In this document: positions 23,901 through 35,207 of the stretch, in pieces
Layout: each line of letters opens with the position of its first letter
How positions within the stretch are numbered: position 1 is the stretch's first letter
NCBI GenBank assembly: GCA_002897115.2
Contig: BCIH01000004.1
Location: 1,330,057 to 1,394,056, forward strand
DNA: 64,000 bases
From: Prototheca cutis
Taxonomy: Eukaryota > Chlorophyta > Trebouxiophyceae > Chlorellales > Chlorellaceae
Direction of reading: 5' to 3'
Made by a program: the position numbers and the translations under genes
Notes under the pieces: model-generated
The model's input: only the letters and a program-made list of their open reading frames with translations
The model's database searches: none
Told to the model about the DNA's origin: nothing

Positions 23901-25410
23901 CTAAACATGCGGTAGACAATGTGCAGGGCCCACTTCTTGGTCTTCCACCATGGCCACACCTCACGGGCATCGGAATCGGTCGGCATTTGATCCTGGAATG
24001 GTAGGTTGGTGCAAGGTGCAACTTTTGTCAGGGTATGTCAAACGAGCAATTTCAATCCCCCACAAAGCTGCGCATCTGCCGGCAGCTGGCCTTTTCCATG
24101 GGAGCCCCGCACCCAAGCCGCCACCAAGACCTTCCAACTCCAGGGGCTCACCAGGGGCAGGGGCCGGATGATGAGGGTCTGGATGCAGGTGAGCCAAGCC
24201 CGGACGGTGTCCGGCTGAGTCAGCGCTGGCGGGATCTCCAGGTACGTGCAAGACCAGAAGATTTTGCACACCAACTTGAGCAGTTCTGCCAACTCCAGGG
24301 AACCACTGTCGCTGGCAAGCAGCGCCTGCGGGATATATAATTTTTTAAAAAAATTATTGTAGTTCTTTTCATGGGGGAAAAGAGACCCAGTGTCGCTCTT
24401 CAATCTCCCTCCCCTCCCAAAAAGAATCGCAGCAACCACATCTCCCCCCCACCCCACCCCCGCACACACCCCCGCACACACCCACACCTGGAAGATCTGA
24501 AGCAGGGTGGGAAATGCGGCTTGGACGACATCCTGTAGCGGCTGGCGCTCCTCCTCGTCCCGGAACTCATACTTCCGGGCCACCAGGCGCAGTGCGCTCA
24601 GACCACCGTCCACTTGTGCCATGTCCTAGGGGGGGGGTTATTGATTCGGTGGGCAGTGTGCTGGGTCGGCATCCCCCATGGGGCAGGGGTTTTCTGAGGA
24701 GGGATGCAGCTTCCCTCCGGATTGGGACCCACTATCCCATGACAGCGCAGTGCTGCATGCATGTATGTTAGATACAGCAGATCAAATTAAACCACATTTT
24801 CCCAGAAATCCTGTTACCAGGACACACCATCGACCATGCAGAAACTAGCAAAGTCACACACCTGGGAAGCGATGCCGGCGAGGGCGGTGGGCAGCAGGTC
24901 GGGCCAGCGCTCTGGGTAATCGGCGTAGATGATGGCCTTGGCACCCTCACGCAGCTGCTTCTTGATCAGCGGCGGTGCGGCCACCAGCGCGGCGACCATG
25001 GCGCCGCGGATGGCGGCCTTCTCGGGCTCGCTCACGGCCGGCGCGGCGCCGGGGGCGCGCGCCTCCCAGCCCTCTCGCACGCCGTTCTTGAAGGCGATGG
25101 CAGCCACCTGTCGCACTCCAGCGTCCACGCCAGCGTCCAGGGACACGTGCAACAAACCATGCAGCTGTCCGGGGGAGCCGCGGGCCTGTGGGCCCAGGGG
25201 TGTGAGGTGTGGACTATTAGGCCTACAGGCACGCAGGCCCAGACCCCAGCTGCCCTGGCGTTCGGCTCCCTGGCCCTGCCTCGCAGCACAACTGAACGCG
25301 TCTCAATACCACCCTCACACCTGCTGCAGAGCCGTCTCTGCAGCTTGGCGAGTCGCCTGGTCTGGGCTCATGCATCCGGCCAGCACCGCGACCAAGTGTT
25401 GGCGCTCCAT
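20921..25410 (-). CDS. Importin-7/8-type nuclear transport receptor
   Basis: A HEAT-repeat karyopherin-beta that carries cargo through nuclear pores under RanGTP control, similar to importin-7/8 and plant SAD2. Nine exons join in phase to 1061 residues: 25410-25321, 25164-24862, 24625-24488, 24325-24152, 23992-23898, 23713-23477, 23312-23234, 23129-21355 and 21215-20921. Landmarks are [16 protein letters not shown] at the N-terminus, [86 protein letters not shown] and the long exon beginning [15 protein letters not shown]. As in importin-7, the C-terminus contains an acidic insert ([20 protein letters not shown] and further DE runs) followed by a short conserved [11 protein letters not shown] segment. 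Length matches the family (about 1040). Confidence 0.92.
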
Positions 25411-25994
25411 GCTGCGAAAGGCGGCCAGAACCCCGCTGGCTTGCCCACTCCAGTAGATTTCGCTCCAAGGGCTCAGTTGCAATGCCCAATCACCCAAGTA
25501 ATTGTTATAGGTTTCGTCGAGTGAAAGAGCTGCGTGGATACAAGCGTGCATGCGCACATATTGCCATGCGGGGTCGTGTAGCACTTTTCGCGAGGGGATG
25601 TTCGCCCGTCGGCGCGCCCGATCGGCGCTGTGCGGTCCTTTCGCCACTGGTGCCCCCAGACATGGCCCCCGGGTCTGACCTCCTGCGCTGCCCAGTCCTA
25701 TGTTTTCCAGACCTGCGCGTCTTGCTTACACGATCCAGAGGAGAGACACAGCGCTTGGCTTGCACAGGGCTCACAAAAATCAAATACTGCAGCTGTGGCT
25801 GCTGGCAGGCAGTGGGGTGGCGGCACCCCCTCACCAGCCAGAACTCCTGTAAGATTTAGGACGTCACGACGAGAACATGGTGGGCAAAAAAAAAGACTCC
25901 ACTGGGGCTAGAGAAAGGTGGAGCCGCAGCACGTACAGTCCTCGACGCTGTCACCACCAATGCGAATTCCCCCTTAACAGCCGACCCCCCCCGG
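25411..25994. other. Intergenic region upstream of importin gene
   Basis: This stretch of 584 bases separates the importin start from the stop of the GLTP gene behind it on the same strand. Open frames here are short and lack domains; it likely holds the importin promoter. Confidence 0.45.
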
Positions 25995-27325
25995 CTAGCT
26001 CCACCAGTTGAAGGTGAAATCGGACCTGGGCATGTCCACGCCCTCGTACAGCTTGCCGATGGAGGCTACCACCGCATCCGTGGCCCGCACGAATGGCTCC
26101 ACGTGCGTGCGCGCACTTTCTTCCGTCTCGCCGATGCTCTCCAGGAAGTCTTCGCGGGTGGGCAGCGCGATCATCCCGGCCTTGATCCCGGTGCGCACCA
26201 CCCACGTGTGCATGGGCGCCATCGACCGGTCGTAGGCATCTGCGCCCTCGGAACAGGGAGAACAAGTGTGCGTATGTGTGTTGCGTATGGAGGGTTTGAG
26301 TGCCGGCTGGCGACCAACCGGCACCGCACAGGTGAGGCCAAAAACAAGCTGTCTCCAGCACAGGTACGGCCTGCTTCCTCGACACCCTGCATGGAACCAA
26401 CCCTACCCCGACCAGCCAAGCACTCACCGTTCACGGCTTCCTTCATAGTTTGACCCGCCGCGAGGTTTCGGAAGATGAGCCGGATGAACAGCATGCTGTT
26501 CATCAGCCGATGCAGGTTGCGCCCGGGGCTGTTCTTCACCGTGATTGACCCATTCTGCATGGTGCGGGGGGTCTCGAGGAATTCATGGATTCAAGAATTT
26601 GACAGCCCTGTGCTGCTGTGCCCAAGTCTGCCGAACAACGAGGAGAGCAACTCCCCTAGGGGGCCCGCTCCAGATCCACGGCGCAGGCAACCGGCCAAAC
26701 GGGTGACTGATCTCGCCCCTCCACTCTCATTCGCTGCATCACATCACAATCCCTCTATACACAGCAAATGTTCCCCATCCAAGGCAGTAACCTCTGCCCA
26801 CCTTTTTGCCTTCAGCAACGATATCGGCCAGTCTGGGGTGGCGGGGGGTGACTGCGATGATGCTGTCCCTCTGCGCATGCGGCAGGGTGGACGGGGAGGA
26901 CAACTTCAACGGGCGAATCGCGTACGTCACATGGCAAGCATACACGACATGCCGAACGCAGTTCACGACTGGTCAGCGCCGGCATTGGATTCAAGGCGCT
27001 TAGCCCACCCCGGAGAGATCGCAGCACTGCCCCGACCTTGGTCGAGAACTCGCTTTTTGCCAGCAAAAACACGCTACCTGCGGTAATACATGGGATAGAT
27101 GGGTGGTCCGAGGGCCTTGGCGCGAGCGATGTGGGGCGGGACCCTGCATCTCTCGCCGGCCTGACGAGGGTTCCAAGTGCCCGCCCACTCACCTAGGGAG
27201 TTGAAGATCGGGAGGACGCTGCCGCAGGCATCCGTAAACTCCTCCGTCAACAGGTCAGGCTTATCCTCCAAGCTGACAAAGGCAGCCGTCAAGTTGGGCA
27301 GGAAATCGTGGCCCTGCTGGGCCAT
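25995..27325 (-). CDS. Glycolipid transfer protein family (GLTP/ACD11-like), copy A
   Basis: A soluble all-helical lipid carrier of the GLTP fold, like plant ACD11, which moves ceramide-1-phosphate or related sphingolipids between membranes. Five exons, 27325-27193, 27077-27037, 26831-26802, 26554-26428 and 26239-25995, give 191 residues. The fold markers are present: the first helix ending in ILPIF-type sequence (SVLPIFNSLG), the acidic recognition residue in AKSEFSTK (position of the ACD11 D/E-x-x-x-K/N pair), NLHRLMNSMLFIRLIF, and the signature AYDRSMAPMHTWVVR with the conserved His. The second junction is odd: AAG|GTCGGG is a normal donor, but the frame needs the next exon to start at CTGGCC, one base after CCCCAG. 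A neighbouring second copy lies 311 bases upstream on the same strand. Confidence 0.82.
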
Positions 27326-27636
27326 GGCCCCTGGTCCCGACTCGTACTCTGCCGGCACACCGGGTGGCACTCTGCCCCGAGCTCCAGGTACTCGGTGCAC
27401 GCACAGTATCGAACAGATTCTAAACAACAAGAAGAAATCGAGCTGATGTGTCGCGCGCTGTCTTGACGTGGCATCCAGCGGTTTTGTCCCCGCCAAGGAC
27501 AGGGGAGGTCAGCGGGGATGGAGGCCCTTTATTTTTGACTGGTCAGAGGCGCCACGAGCTCACTGCCTCGCAGCTGCACCCCCCTTGCTGTTCTCTGTCC
27601 CTCTTCTCCTGAAAATCTGCCCAGTCTTAGTTCGTC

Positions 27637-28558
27637 TCACACTTTTGTGGGGTCATCCAGGCCTCTGACATCCAAGAATGCATGCACGATCGCAAGCAGC
27701 TTGTTGAACTCCTCGCTAAACGCCGCCATGCTCTGCAAGCCGGCCTCCGTGTCTGCCCCTACCGCAGCCAGGAAGGTCTCCCTGCTGGGCACCAGCTTGA
27801 GTGCCACCGTAAAGGTGCCGGTGACCAGCCAGCCATGGTACTGGTGCAGCGTGGCATAATACGTCTCTGAAGCCGCAGTGGACAGCGACACCTCCCTGTC
27901 CTCTGCCAGCCGTAGCAGCAACGCTGTCACAAACTGCATCGCCCTGCGCAGGCGGGGAGGGGNAGGAGGGGNCACAATGTGGGCGCCATGGTGCATGCAT
28001 GATCAGGGTTCCTGCCCTTCTGCAGGCGTCAAGGTGGGCATGTCTCTCGTCCACAAGTGCGGCCACCACCAGGCCCATCCTCCCCCTCAAAGCCTTGGCC
28101 CAGTTTTCTATGCAGTCCTGGAGACTGCAGCAGCCATTGCGTCATGGCCCCCATGGCCCTGCCGCACCTTTTGAGCCACAGCAAGCCCTTGGTGCAGGAG
28201 GAGGAGGCGCCGGCCTCGCCAGCAGCCACCTCATCCGTCACCATGGCAAAGACATTGGGGTCGTATGTCTCAGAGTCGGTGGCGGCCCTGGTGGCCAGGC
28301 GCTTGATGTTGCCCCCAACGTCCGATCTCACCAGCATGAATCCCGTGCCCAGCTGGTCTGCATGGGGATGAGCGAGGGGCCCGCGCCAGACGTTCAGTCG
28401 AGCTCCTTCACCGAACTCCTTCAGCCAACTCCCAACCTGCACGTACCGACTGCCTCCAGCACCAGGTTGCAGACATCCAGCAGGCCCTGCGTCGGCACGA
28501 CATCCGCGCTTGCTCCCAGGCTTTCGAGCTGGCTCAGTCCCCTGTCAAACAGCGCCAT
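27637..28558 (-). CDS. Glycolipid transfer protein family (GLTP), copy B
   Basis: A second GLTP-fold lipid transfer protein of 202 residues from exons 28558-28447, 28357-28168 and 27943-27637. Key features are LLDVCNLVLEAVDQLGTGF, then VRSDVGGNIKRL (the D...N/K glycolipid head-group recognition residues are more canonical here than in copy A), LLWLKRAMQFVTALL, and the C-terminal ASETYYATLHQYHGW with the conserved His-Gly-Trp. The signal SDVGGNI is close to true GLTP rather than ACD11, so the two neighbours may carry different lipids. There is no signal peptide, as expected for a cytosolic carrier. Two Ns at 27963 and 27972 lie in the second intron. The copies share only moderate similarity and different intron positions, so the duplication is old or the adjacency is secondary. 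Confidence 0.86.
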
Positions 28559-29249
28559 GCCGGGGTGCCGGACCGGGACCTCGCCGGCCCCACCACGACG
28601 AAGTGATCTTGCCCCGCGAGCCGGCTCAGCAATCCAGGGCCCCTTGCGCCGCCGCTTTTGTCACATGGAATTGCAAAGTCATGCATCAGTACATGGACCA
28701 GGTGATAGGTGGGGCCCCGCGCATGCTGCTTGGTGGGTGGGTGTGAGACAGTGGCGCGAGTGCAGGCAGCCGACATGGACGCGGTATACCCGGGCGCCGG
28801 CACCACCCAGCACCGCCGCCCGGCTCTTTGGTGCTGCTGTGCGGATTGTTGGGCCTAACGGAGTTCTTATCTCTGCAGCACGATTACAACGCGGTCCAAT
28901 AAATGGATACCAATGGGACAGATGGATCAGGTATGTCGCTGCTACCGCATGCGCAACTCTGCGGACAGACACGGCGCCTCGCGGCGGCGCAGCCGCCAGC
29001 CCTGCTAATGCAGCTGGGCACAGGGAGGCCCCGAAACCCGGGCACTATCAAATCGCGGGTTTGTTTGTGGACACGCATGCACGGGTGAGACAAGGGTCGC
29101 AACGTTCTTAGGCGGGATCACGCAAAACGGCATGCGGGCCCACAGGGGCCATATCGCCGCCTCTGGAAAGAGAGAAACAAGGATGGGTTGAATGGGCTGG
29201 GAACCAGGGGTGGGCGGGGAGCCCACGCCGGCGACCCGCACGCAGAGGC
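28559..29249. other. Intergenic region upstream of GLTP copy B
   Basis: These 691 bases lie between the GLTP copy B start and the expansin-like stop. A 97-codon minus-strand open frame at 28679-28972 has no recognisable content. A TTACA at 28884-28888 is TGTAA on the minus strand, 362 bases past the expansin stop, and could be its poly(A) signal. Confidence 0.4.
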
Positions 29250-30775
29250 CTAGCCCTTGAAGTTGACATTCAGGTCGTAGGCAATCAGGGCCGGCATGGT
29301 GACGGTGAGCGTCTCCCCCGTGGTGGCTGTCAGCACAAGTTCGTAGGGTGCCGAGATAGGGATGTCTACGCCCGGTGTGTTGATCTCCCAGTAACCTGCA
29401 GACAGTGTCGGGGTTATCGCTGAAGCGGAGTCGACTACAGGGTGCTTGCAGAAGAAACCGTGGTGCCCCATCCCCTTCCCCCCTGATGACAGGGCAAGTG
29501 CCCCACCGTAGCTTTGGTAGGTCATGGCAATCCCGGAGAGGGTGACGCTCTTGATCAGTTGCTTCAGGTTGGAAAAGTTGAGGCCAATGAAGTAGAGGTT
29601 GTTCTGGTTCGACGGCCACACACGGATTCCGCCTGCAATGGAGAGTTGGGCAGTTGCGGGTCGCTCGGGTTGGGAGGGGAGGGTGGTCACAAGCATGCAG
29701 ACTTGACCAGGCGGCCTACCTGTTACCATCAGAGAACACACAGGTGCACAGCATATGTGGAAAAAGATGCAAAAACTATGCAGAAGACATGCCACACAGG
29801 CCCGGCCCCAGACCCAAACCACCTCGTACCGGAGATGAGGGAGGTGCAGGTCATGGGCGTCCATGCCAGCATCATGGTGGGGTTGATGTTGTAGTTGACC
29901 CCGGTGAGGTTTTGGAAACCCGGCGCGGCGATGACGATGTCATCCCCGTCGCAATCGGAGCATGAGTCGACAATCATGAACGTGGCGTACTCGAGCATGG
30001 CGTCGGGGCAGACCGTGTCGACGCACGTGACGTTCATGCACAGGCCGCAGTACTGGCCTGAGCCATAGTATGAGTCAGAGATGCCCACAAAGTGTGTGGC
30101 AAAGTGAGAATTGAGGTAACCCATGCCGCAGTTGAGCGTCTGGCAACCGATGGACGTGAAGTTGCGGTTGGCCGACACCGTCGCACGGCTTGAGCGCCAG
30201 TCGGCCAGCCCGGCCTTTGCAGCCTCCTGGGTGGCGTTCAGCGGCGGCGTGTAGGCAGTGCCGGGGTCCAGGAAGCTCGTTAAGTTGGCTGCAGAGAACC
30301 AAGAAGTCATTTGAGGTTTTGCACCGATTGTTTGCATGCTTGCATGTTGTCGGCAGAGGCAGCTGGGCAATAGTAGGTAGCACAAGTGTGCATGCATGCA
30401 TGGCAGGTGCATCAAGAATTTAATGCATCATCACAGGCTGGCATACGAACCACCAGAAGACCACGCACTGTATTCGTTGACGAGGCCGTTGGGGGGTGAC
30501 GGCGGGGGAATGATGTAGGAGGGCGAGGGGGCGTTGGCAAAAGGATCCTCTCCCGGCGCTGGGGCCAGGCTTGGCTGCTCACTTGGGCCCATGGCCGCTG
30601 TCACCTCATCCTCGAACTGGGTCTCGGCCGTCGGCCCGCTCGACCCGGCCGGAGCCCCGCTGGGCACCAGAGAGCTGCTCACCACGGCCTTGGGCACCGT
30701 GACCGAACCCCAGCCCTGCCCGGCCTGTGCCAGCAGGCACGCCGCAAGGACCAAAACCCACGCAAGTTTCACCAT
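29250..30775 (-). CDS. Secreted expansin-like protein A
   Basis: A secreted protein with the two-part expansin layout: a double-psi beta-barrel followed by a beta-sandwich wall-binding domain. Exons 30775-30454, 30288-29830, 29632-29507 and 29395-29250 give 350 residues. It opens with a signal peptide (VKLAWVLVLAACLLAQAG), then a Pro/Ser/acidic linker to about residue 107. The barrel shows CGMGYLNSHF, then a CGLCMNV cysteine motif, TFMIVDSCSDCDGDDIVI and a candidate catalytic Asp in GDDIV, the place of the plant HFD motif. The distal domain has GIRVWPSNQNNLYFIGLNF and GETLTVTMPALIAYDLNVNF. Expansins loosen walls without hydrolysis; activity on this alga's wall is inference. It is transcribed divergently from a second expansin-like gene. 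Confidence 0.85.
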
Positions 30776-31641
30776 GATCCTGCAGCACAACTCAAGTCCA
30801 GGCCGCGATGGGTCACAAGCGGAGTACGGACAGTCGGGCTGCGCACTCGAGCACGTCGACCCGTCCAAGAGACACGGGCAGTTTCAAACCAGTACAGGAC
30901 ATAGAATGTACATGCAGCACATGCCTACCTCTAACTATGATGGAAATTGCAGATGGTGATTTTGCACACCCTGCAATGCAATGGTATCACGCCGTCAAGT
31001 CGCCGTCGCCGCGTTCGCCGTGCCCGGTCTGTCAGCGATACGTTCACAGCGGCTGCGATGGAGACGGGCCGATCTTTTGGGCTATGACCTAGACGATGTA
31101 CTACCTCACAAATGCTAGAATGACATATCAGCTGACCCGAGCTGATGGGATGGTTCCCCAGGGGGTAGAAGCATGGGTTAACCTTAGCTCCTGGGGTTTG
31201 TGAAGGGGGTGGGGAAAAGAAAGCAGGAGCAGGTGCCACCCGCGACCGACCGCGAAGTTTTGGGATTCGGCGCCCCCCATCGCGCGTGCAAGCCAGCAGG
31301 ACCAACGACCATACAAATAGCCTCAAAGGCGCCGGATCTCGTGCTCATTTTCCCTATAATGTGCTGAAAGTTCATTTCAACGGCCTTCTGCGAGTGCCCA
31401 CCTCGTCAGACTGCAGACTGGGACGGTGCTCACCCACCGTAGCCTGTCCATCGTCTCTGCCGAGGTAAGTGGCCGAGTGCAGGCCTTGGAAATTCGGTGC
31501 TCTCACACGCCGATCTTGGGAAACATAGCTTCCTTTGTTGGGTTTTTATCGTTCTGTTTTGTCAACTGGCCTCGTTTCTAGGTCCCTCCTGCGCAGCACC
31601 CAGCGGATCGCCTCCAACTGTCTGCGTCGTGATCACGCGTC
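30776..31641. promoter_or_regulatory. Shared upstream region of the divergent expansin-like genes
   Basis: 866 bases lie between the two start codons and should hold both promoters. No operator or TATA-type box is obvious. An untranslated first exon for the + strand gene is possible, because AGGTAAGT occurs near 31463-31470 and a C/T-rich stretch lies before 31600. Confidence 0.45.
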
Positions 31642-32692
31642 ATGGCCCGCAAGCTCGCGATCCTGGCCTGTGTGCTGGCCGTGAGCCAGCTGGGTTGCTT
31701 GGCGCAGACCACGTCCAGCCCCAACCCTTTCCAAGACACGGGTGTGACCCAGACCACTGGAAGCCCAACGACCTTCTCCCCGTCCGCGGTGGGTCCCGGT
31801 GCTGCCTGTCCCCGCTCGCTGTTGCACGCTGCACAGATTCCCTGAAATGGGTTTTCTTAGACATTTAATTGGGCTTTACTGCTCCACCGCCGCTGTGCAG
31901 TCGGAGAGCGCGCCTGCCCCCGGCCCCGTGGCGGCCTTGGAGCTTGCCGCCCAGTACCAGAGCAGCCCTGGGCATGAGGCCAGCGCCTCCCGCCTGCAGT
32001 ACAAGGGCGTGGCCACCACGGCCTACACCAGCGTGCCCCTCACGGTCTACGGCGCCTCCAACCTGGGCTGCGGCCTGGGCTACGTCAGCTCCAACTTCAC
32101 GTCTTACTACGTCGCCATGGGCCCTTCCTTCTTCAACCAGGGCTTCTCCTGCGGCCGATGCATCAAGCTGCAGTGCGACGACGCGACGTGCGCGGAGCCC
32201 GGCCTCACGATCAATGCCATGGTCGTCGACTACTGCGGCAACTGCTACGACGCTGACCTGGCGATTGCCAATCCCCTGTTTACCAAGCTCACGGGCCGGG
32301 CCAGCATCCCCAACCCCTCGGCCCTTTTCTCCTGGGAATTCATTGACTGCGCGCCTTACATCAACGGCACCATCAAGATGCTGGTCAAGCAGGGCGGCAA
32401 TGCTTACTACCAGGCGTTTTCATTCGCCAATGCCGTCGTCACCATCACTGCGGCCCAGATGAACGGCCAGCTGCTGACTCACGGCGCCGACAACTTTTGG
32501 TCGTGGAACCCCACGGCCGCCATCGACCCCGCGGGGCCCTTCTACCTCGACATCCTGGGCAGCAACGGCGAGATCCTGCAGTTCACCCTGCCGGCGCTGC
32601 AGAGCACCGACCTGAACGCGCAGTTCAACGCCTCCGCTGCCGCCCCGGCTCCGGCCCCCAGCGCCGAAATCGCCGCGCAGACAGTGGGCTGA
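31642..32692 (+). CDS. Secreted expansin-like protein B
   Basis: The divergent partner of protein A, 312 residues from two exons, 31642-31788 and 31901-32692. The signal peptide is KLAILACVLAVSQLGCLA, followed by a Thr/Ser/Pro linker. The barrel domain has LGCGLGYVSSNF, SCGRCIKLQCDDATC and INAMVVDYCGNCYDADLAI, where the cysteines line up with protein A and the Asp of YDADL occupies the expansin catalytic-Asp region. The distal beta-sandwich ends GEILQFTLPALQSTDLNAQF. It then carries an Ala/Pro-rich tail (ASAAAPAPAPSAE) not present in A. The three introns of protein A in this region are absent here, so the bulk is one exon. Weak similarity to fungal or bacterial expansin-like proteins is expected as well; plant-type expansin HFD is not literally present. 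Confidence 0.86.
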
Positions 32693-33633
32693 GCGAGTGG
32701 GTGAAGGCTGTGCTGTGTGGCTAAGACCCCTTTCATCTTCCCCCCTCCCGCCGCCGACTGCGGGACACCCTTGCCGCCCGGCGCGCGCCGGAAACGGGGC
32801 ACGCACCACAGGGAGGCCGGGCGGAAGCGACGCGCGTGGCAGTGGGAATCGTGGGCCTCTCAGTCGCCGAGGCGGGACCAGACACATCGTCTCTGGCCCC
32901 GTGCCGTGCTGCCTGTGAGCATGCATGCCGTCCCTGCGTGCGCTGCAGGGGCCCCCACTCCCCCGGCGCAAAGTTCGATGGACCTCCCTGCCTTGATTCA
33001 CCTCTCACTGGCAGGCCCCCAATTCCACTGTGAGGACTGAGAGATTTTTTGACAACGATAATAAGGGCCAAGTTACCTTCTCACACAGTTTCTTAGACTT
33101 AGATGTTGCCACTTGCATCGCATGCACCGTCTGATGCCATGCCACTGCCCTCAGATTGCGACCCAATGTAAATATTGTGAGTCTGGATTGGCAAGGGTTC
33201 CCATCCCCCACAATCCTGGTGGGGCATTGGTTCAGCACTGCCCAATTTTCATCTGGGAAGGAAGTCTACGATGGGAGCGAATAGCCTGACAGAAACCGTG
33301 CGTGAGAGCTGCTCATGGAATCTTTGTTATCGTTTGAGGTTCCCGGTAGCTGCGCGATGATGCACGGCATTGCGGGTGGGGGGCAAAATATCAAATTCTC
33401 TTGGATGGATACGACCCTGATCGAAATCCAGCCAAACCTGGCCCGATATCACTTTTCTTGATTCCATATAGTGGGTATGCACATTATAGGTCTGCTAGAC
33501 AATTGAAGGCGGATTAGGTGTTGGCGTTGTGCTCTGCGACTTGTGGGCATCACTTCCCCCCCGCCCGTGCGCACGCACGACCGCGGTGCGTCCCTCCCTG
33601 GCGTTGACGATCGACCAAGTTGGAGGATCTGTG
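32693..33633. other. Intergenic region between expansin-like B and the repeat protein
   Basis: This 941-base stretch holds the 3' end of expansin-like B and the promoter of the next gene on the same strand. TGTAA at 33167-33171 is rather far (475 bases) from the stop. No coding feature is supported. Confidence 0.45.
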
Positions 33634-35207
33634 ATGTCTTCGAAGCTTCTTTTCGTGGTGCTGGCACTCGCCATGTGCTCCTCTGGAGCCGTGGCCCAGT
33701 CGCCATTAGTCGTGCCGATCACCGCCCAGGAACTGCTGGCCCCCATCCCGGAAGGTGGCCCGGAGGGAGGTCAAGGGACACGGACACGGGGCCTGGCTGC
33801 CGGGAGCTGGGACTTGGCTGGAACCCAGATGAATGCATCAAAATATGCACACACTCACGCTGAATTCTTCTTGAAATTATGAATACTATCACAATGCAGT
33901 TGAGCTCCCTCCGGCCACCGTTCCTTCACTTGAGGAACCGATTGTCGAGCCTGCGGCAGAGGTGCCCACCATCGAACCTGTAGCTGAGCCCGCGGCAGAG
34001 GTGCCCACCATCGAACCTGTAGCTGAGCCCGCGGCAGAGGTGCCCACCATCGAACCCGCAGTCGAGCCCGTGGCAGAGGCGCCCACCATCGAACCCGCAG
34101 TCGAGCCCGTGGCAGAGGCGCCCACCGTTGAGGAGCCTGCTGCGGAAGTGCCCACCGTTGAGGAGCCTGCTGCGGAACCAGCCCCCGAACCCACGACTGA
34201 GGCTCCCACGGTGGAGACCTTCCCAACCATCCCGATAATCCCCCTTCCCGCCCCCGTTCCTGTGGCCGAGCTGCCAACGTTAACGGCGCCTGGTGGGGCC
34301 CTGCTGGTGGCGCCGGCTCCCGAGGTGGAAGCCGGGACCCTCGAGGGGGCTCCGCTGTCGGAACTTGAAACAGGTGCTGTGTCTTGTGTGAGGGGTGTGC
34401 CTATGTGGGGCAAGGTGTTGTCAACGCATGCCTGCACGAAGAATCAACGGAATAAATTCACCAGCCAGCCGTGCTCCCACTCCAAACAAACTGGTGTCAC
34501 CGCATTGCAGCACCCCTGACTGAGGCCGTGGGCGAGTTTCCATCCCCGGTGGAAGAAGGTCTCACTGGTACGGCTCGTTCCCAGGGCTGGAAGGAGGCCA
34601 GGGGGTTGTGCCAAGGATTGCTCTTGCCCCTTTCATTTCCGGCAAGAACGAATGGCGAACAAACAAAACTCTGGCTCCTGGCCTGCAGCTGTCATTGCAC
34701 AGGTGTTTGCTCCCAAAAACAGCTCTCCCCACTCTCTCCATTCAACTGCAGCGGACCTGGAGGGTGACTACATCTTCCTCGAGGTTGCGGATGGTACGTC
34801 TGAATGGTCGATGCTGCAGCCTCGTAGCGGCCTCCCCACTCCCTCCTAATCCTCACTAGAAACAGACCAAAAGAATTTCCACACGCGCCCGTGCAGGTGG
34901 CACGTCCAAGCAGCAGATTGTGTATTTCCTAAACAGCTTCCGCACCATCGACCGCGCTTTCATCAACGCTCAGGAGCTGGAGCGCACAGCCGCGGTCGTC
35001 CCCCCCGGCTGGAACTGGACGTACTATGGCCAGGACCTGGACATGCACTCCCCGTTGCGCGTGGATCTGTACGATGCGCAGGGGAACAAAGTCTTCACGC
35101 CCATCAACTCGCTCACCTCACAGTCCCTGGGCACTCAGTTTGGCGTGCGGGGGACAGACCCTGATGGCGCCGGGTACTATGTCGCCGGAACCTTCCCCCC
35201 GCCCTGA
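33634..35207 (+). CDS. Secreted Pro/Glu-repeat protein with an expansin-like C-terminal domain
   Basis: A 339-residue secreted protein from exons 33634-33769, 33900-34373, 34511-34567, 34752-34793 and 34897-35207. All introns are phase 1 except none at the ends, and every junction closes. A clear signal peptide (LLFVVLALAMCSSGAVAQ) leads into acidic Pro/Glu repeats (EPAAEVPTIEPVA and variants, roughly residues 58-145), then a Pro-rich linker. The last 110 residues contain QQIVYFLNSFRTIDRAF and PLRVDLYDAQGNKVFTPINS followed by LTSQSLGTQF. This last part lines up with the final strands of the two neighbouring expansin-like proteins (GPFYLDILGSNGEILQF; APYELVLTATTGETLTV). No double-psi barrel or its cysteines are present. 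I infer that it kept only the distal wall-binding region. The similarity is short and by eye. Confidence 0.72.
33949..34180 (+). repeat. In-frame 39-bp tandem repeats (Pro/Glu-rich)
   Basis: Within exon 2 of the secreted repeat protein, a 13-residue unit EPAAEVPTIEPVA recurs about four times, the first copies almost identical at DNA level, then decays into shorter EPAAEVPTVE units. The unit length keeps the frame open. Confidence 0.9.

Noticed and set aside
28679..28972. 97-codon minus-strand frame upstream of GLTP copy B
   Set aside because: No recognisable feature; it sits where the promoter or 5' leader is expected.
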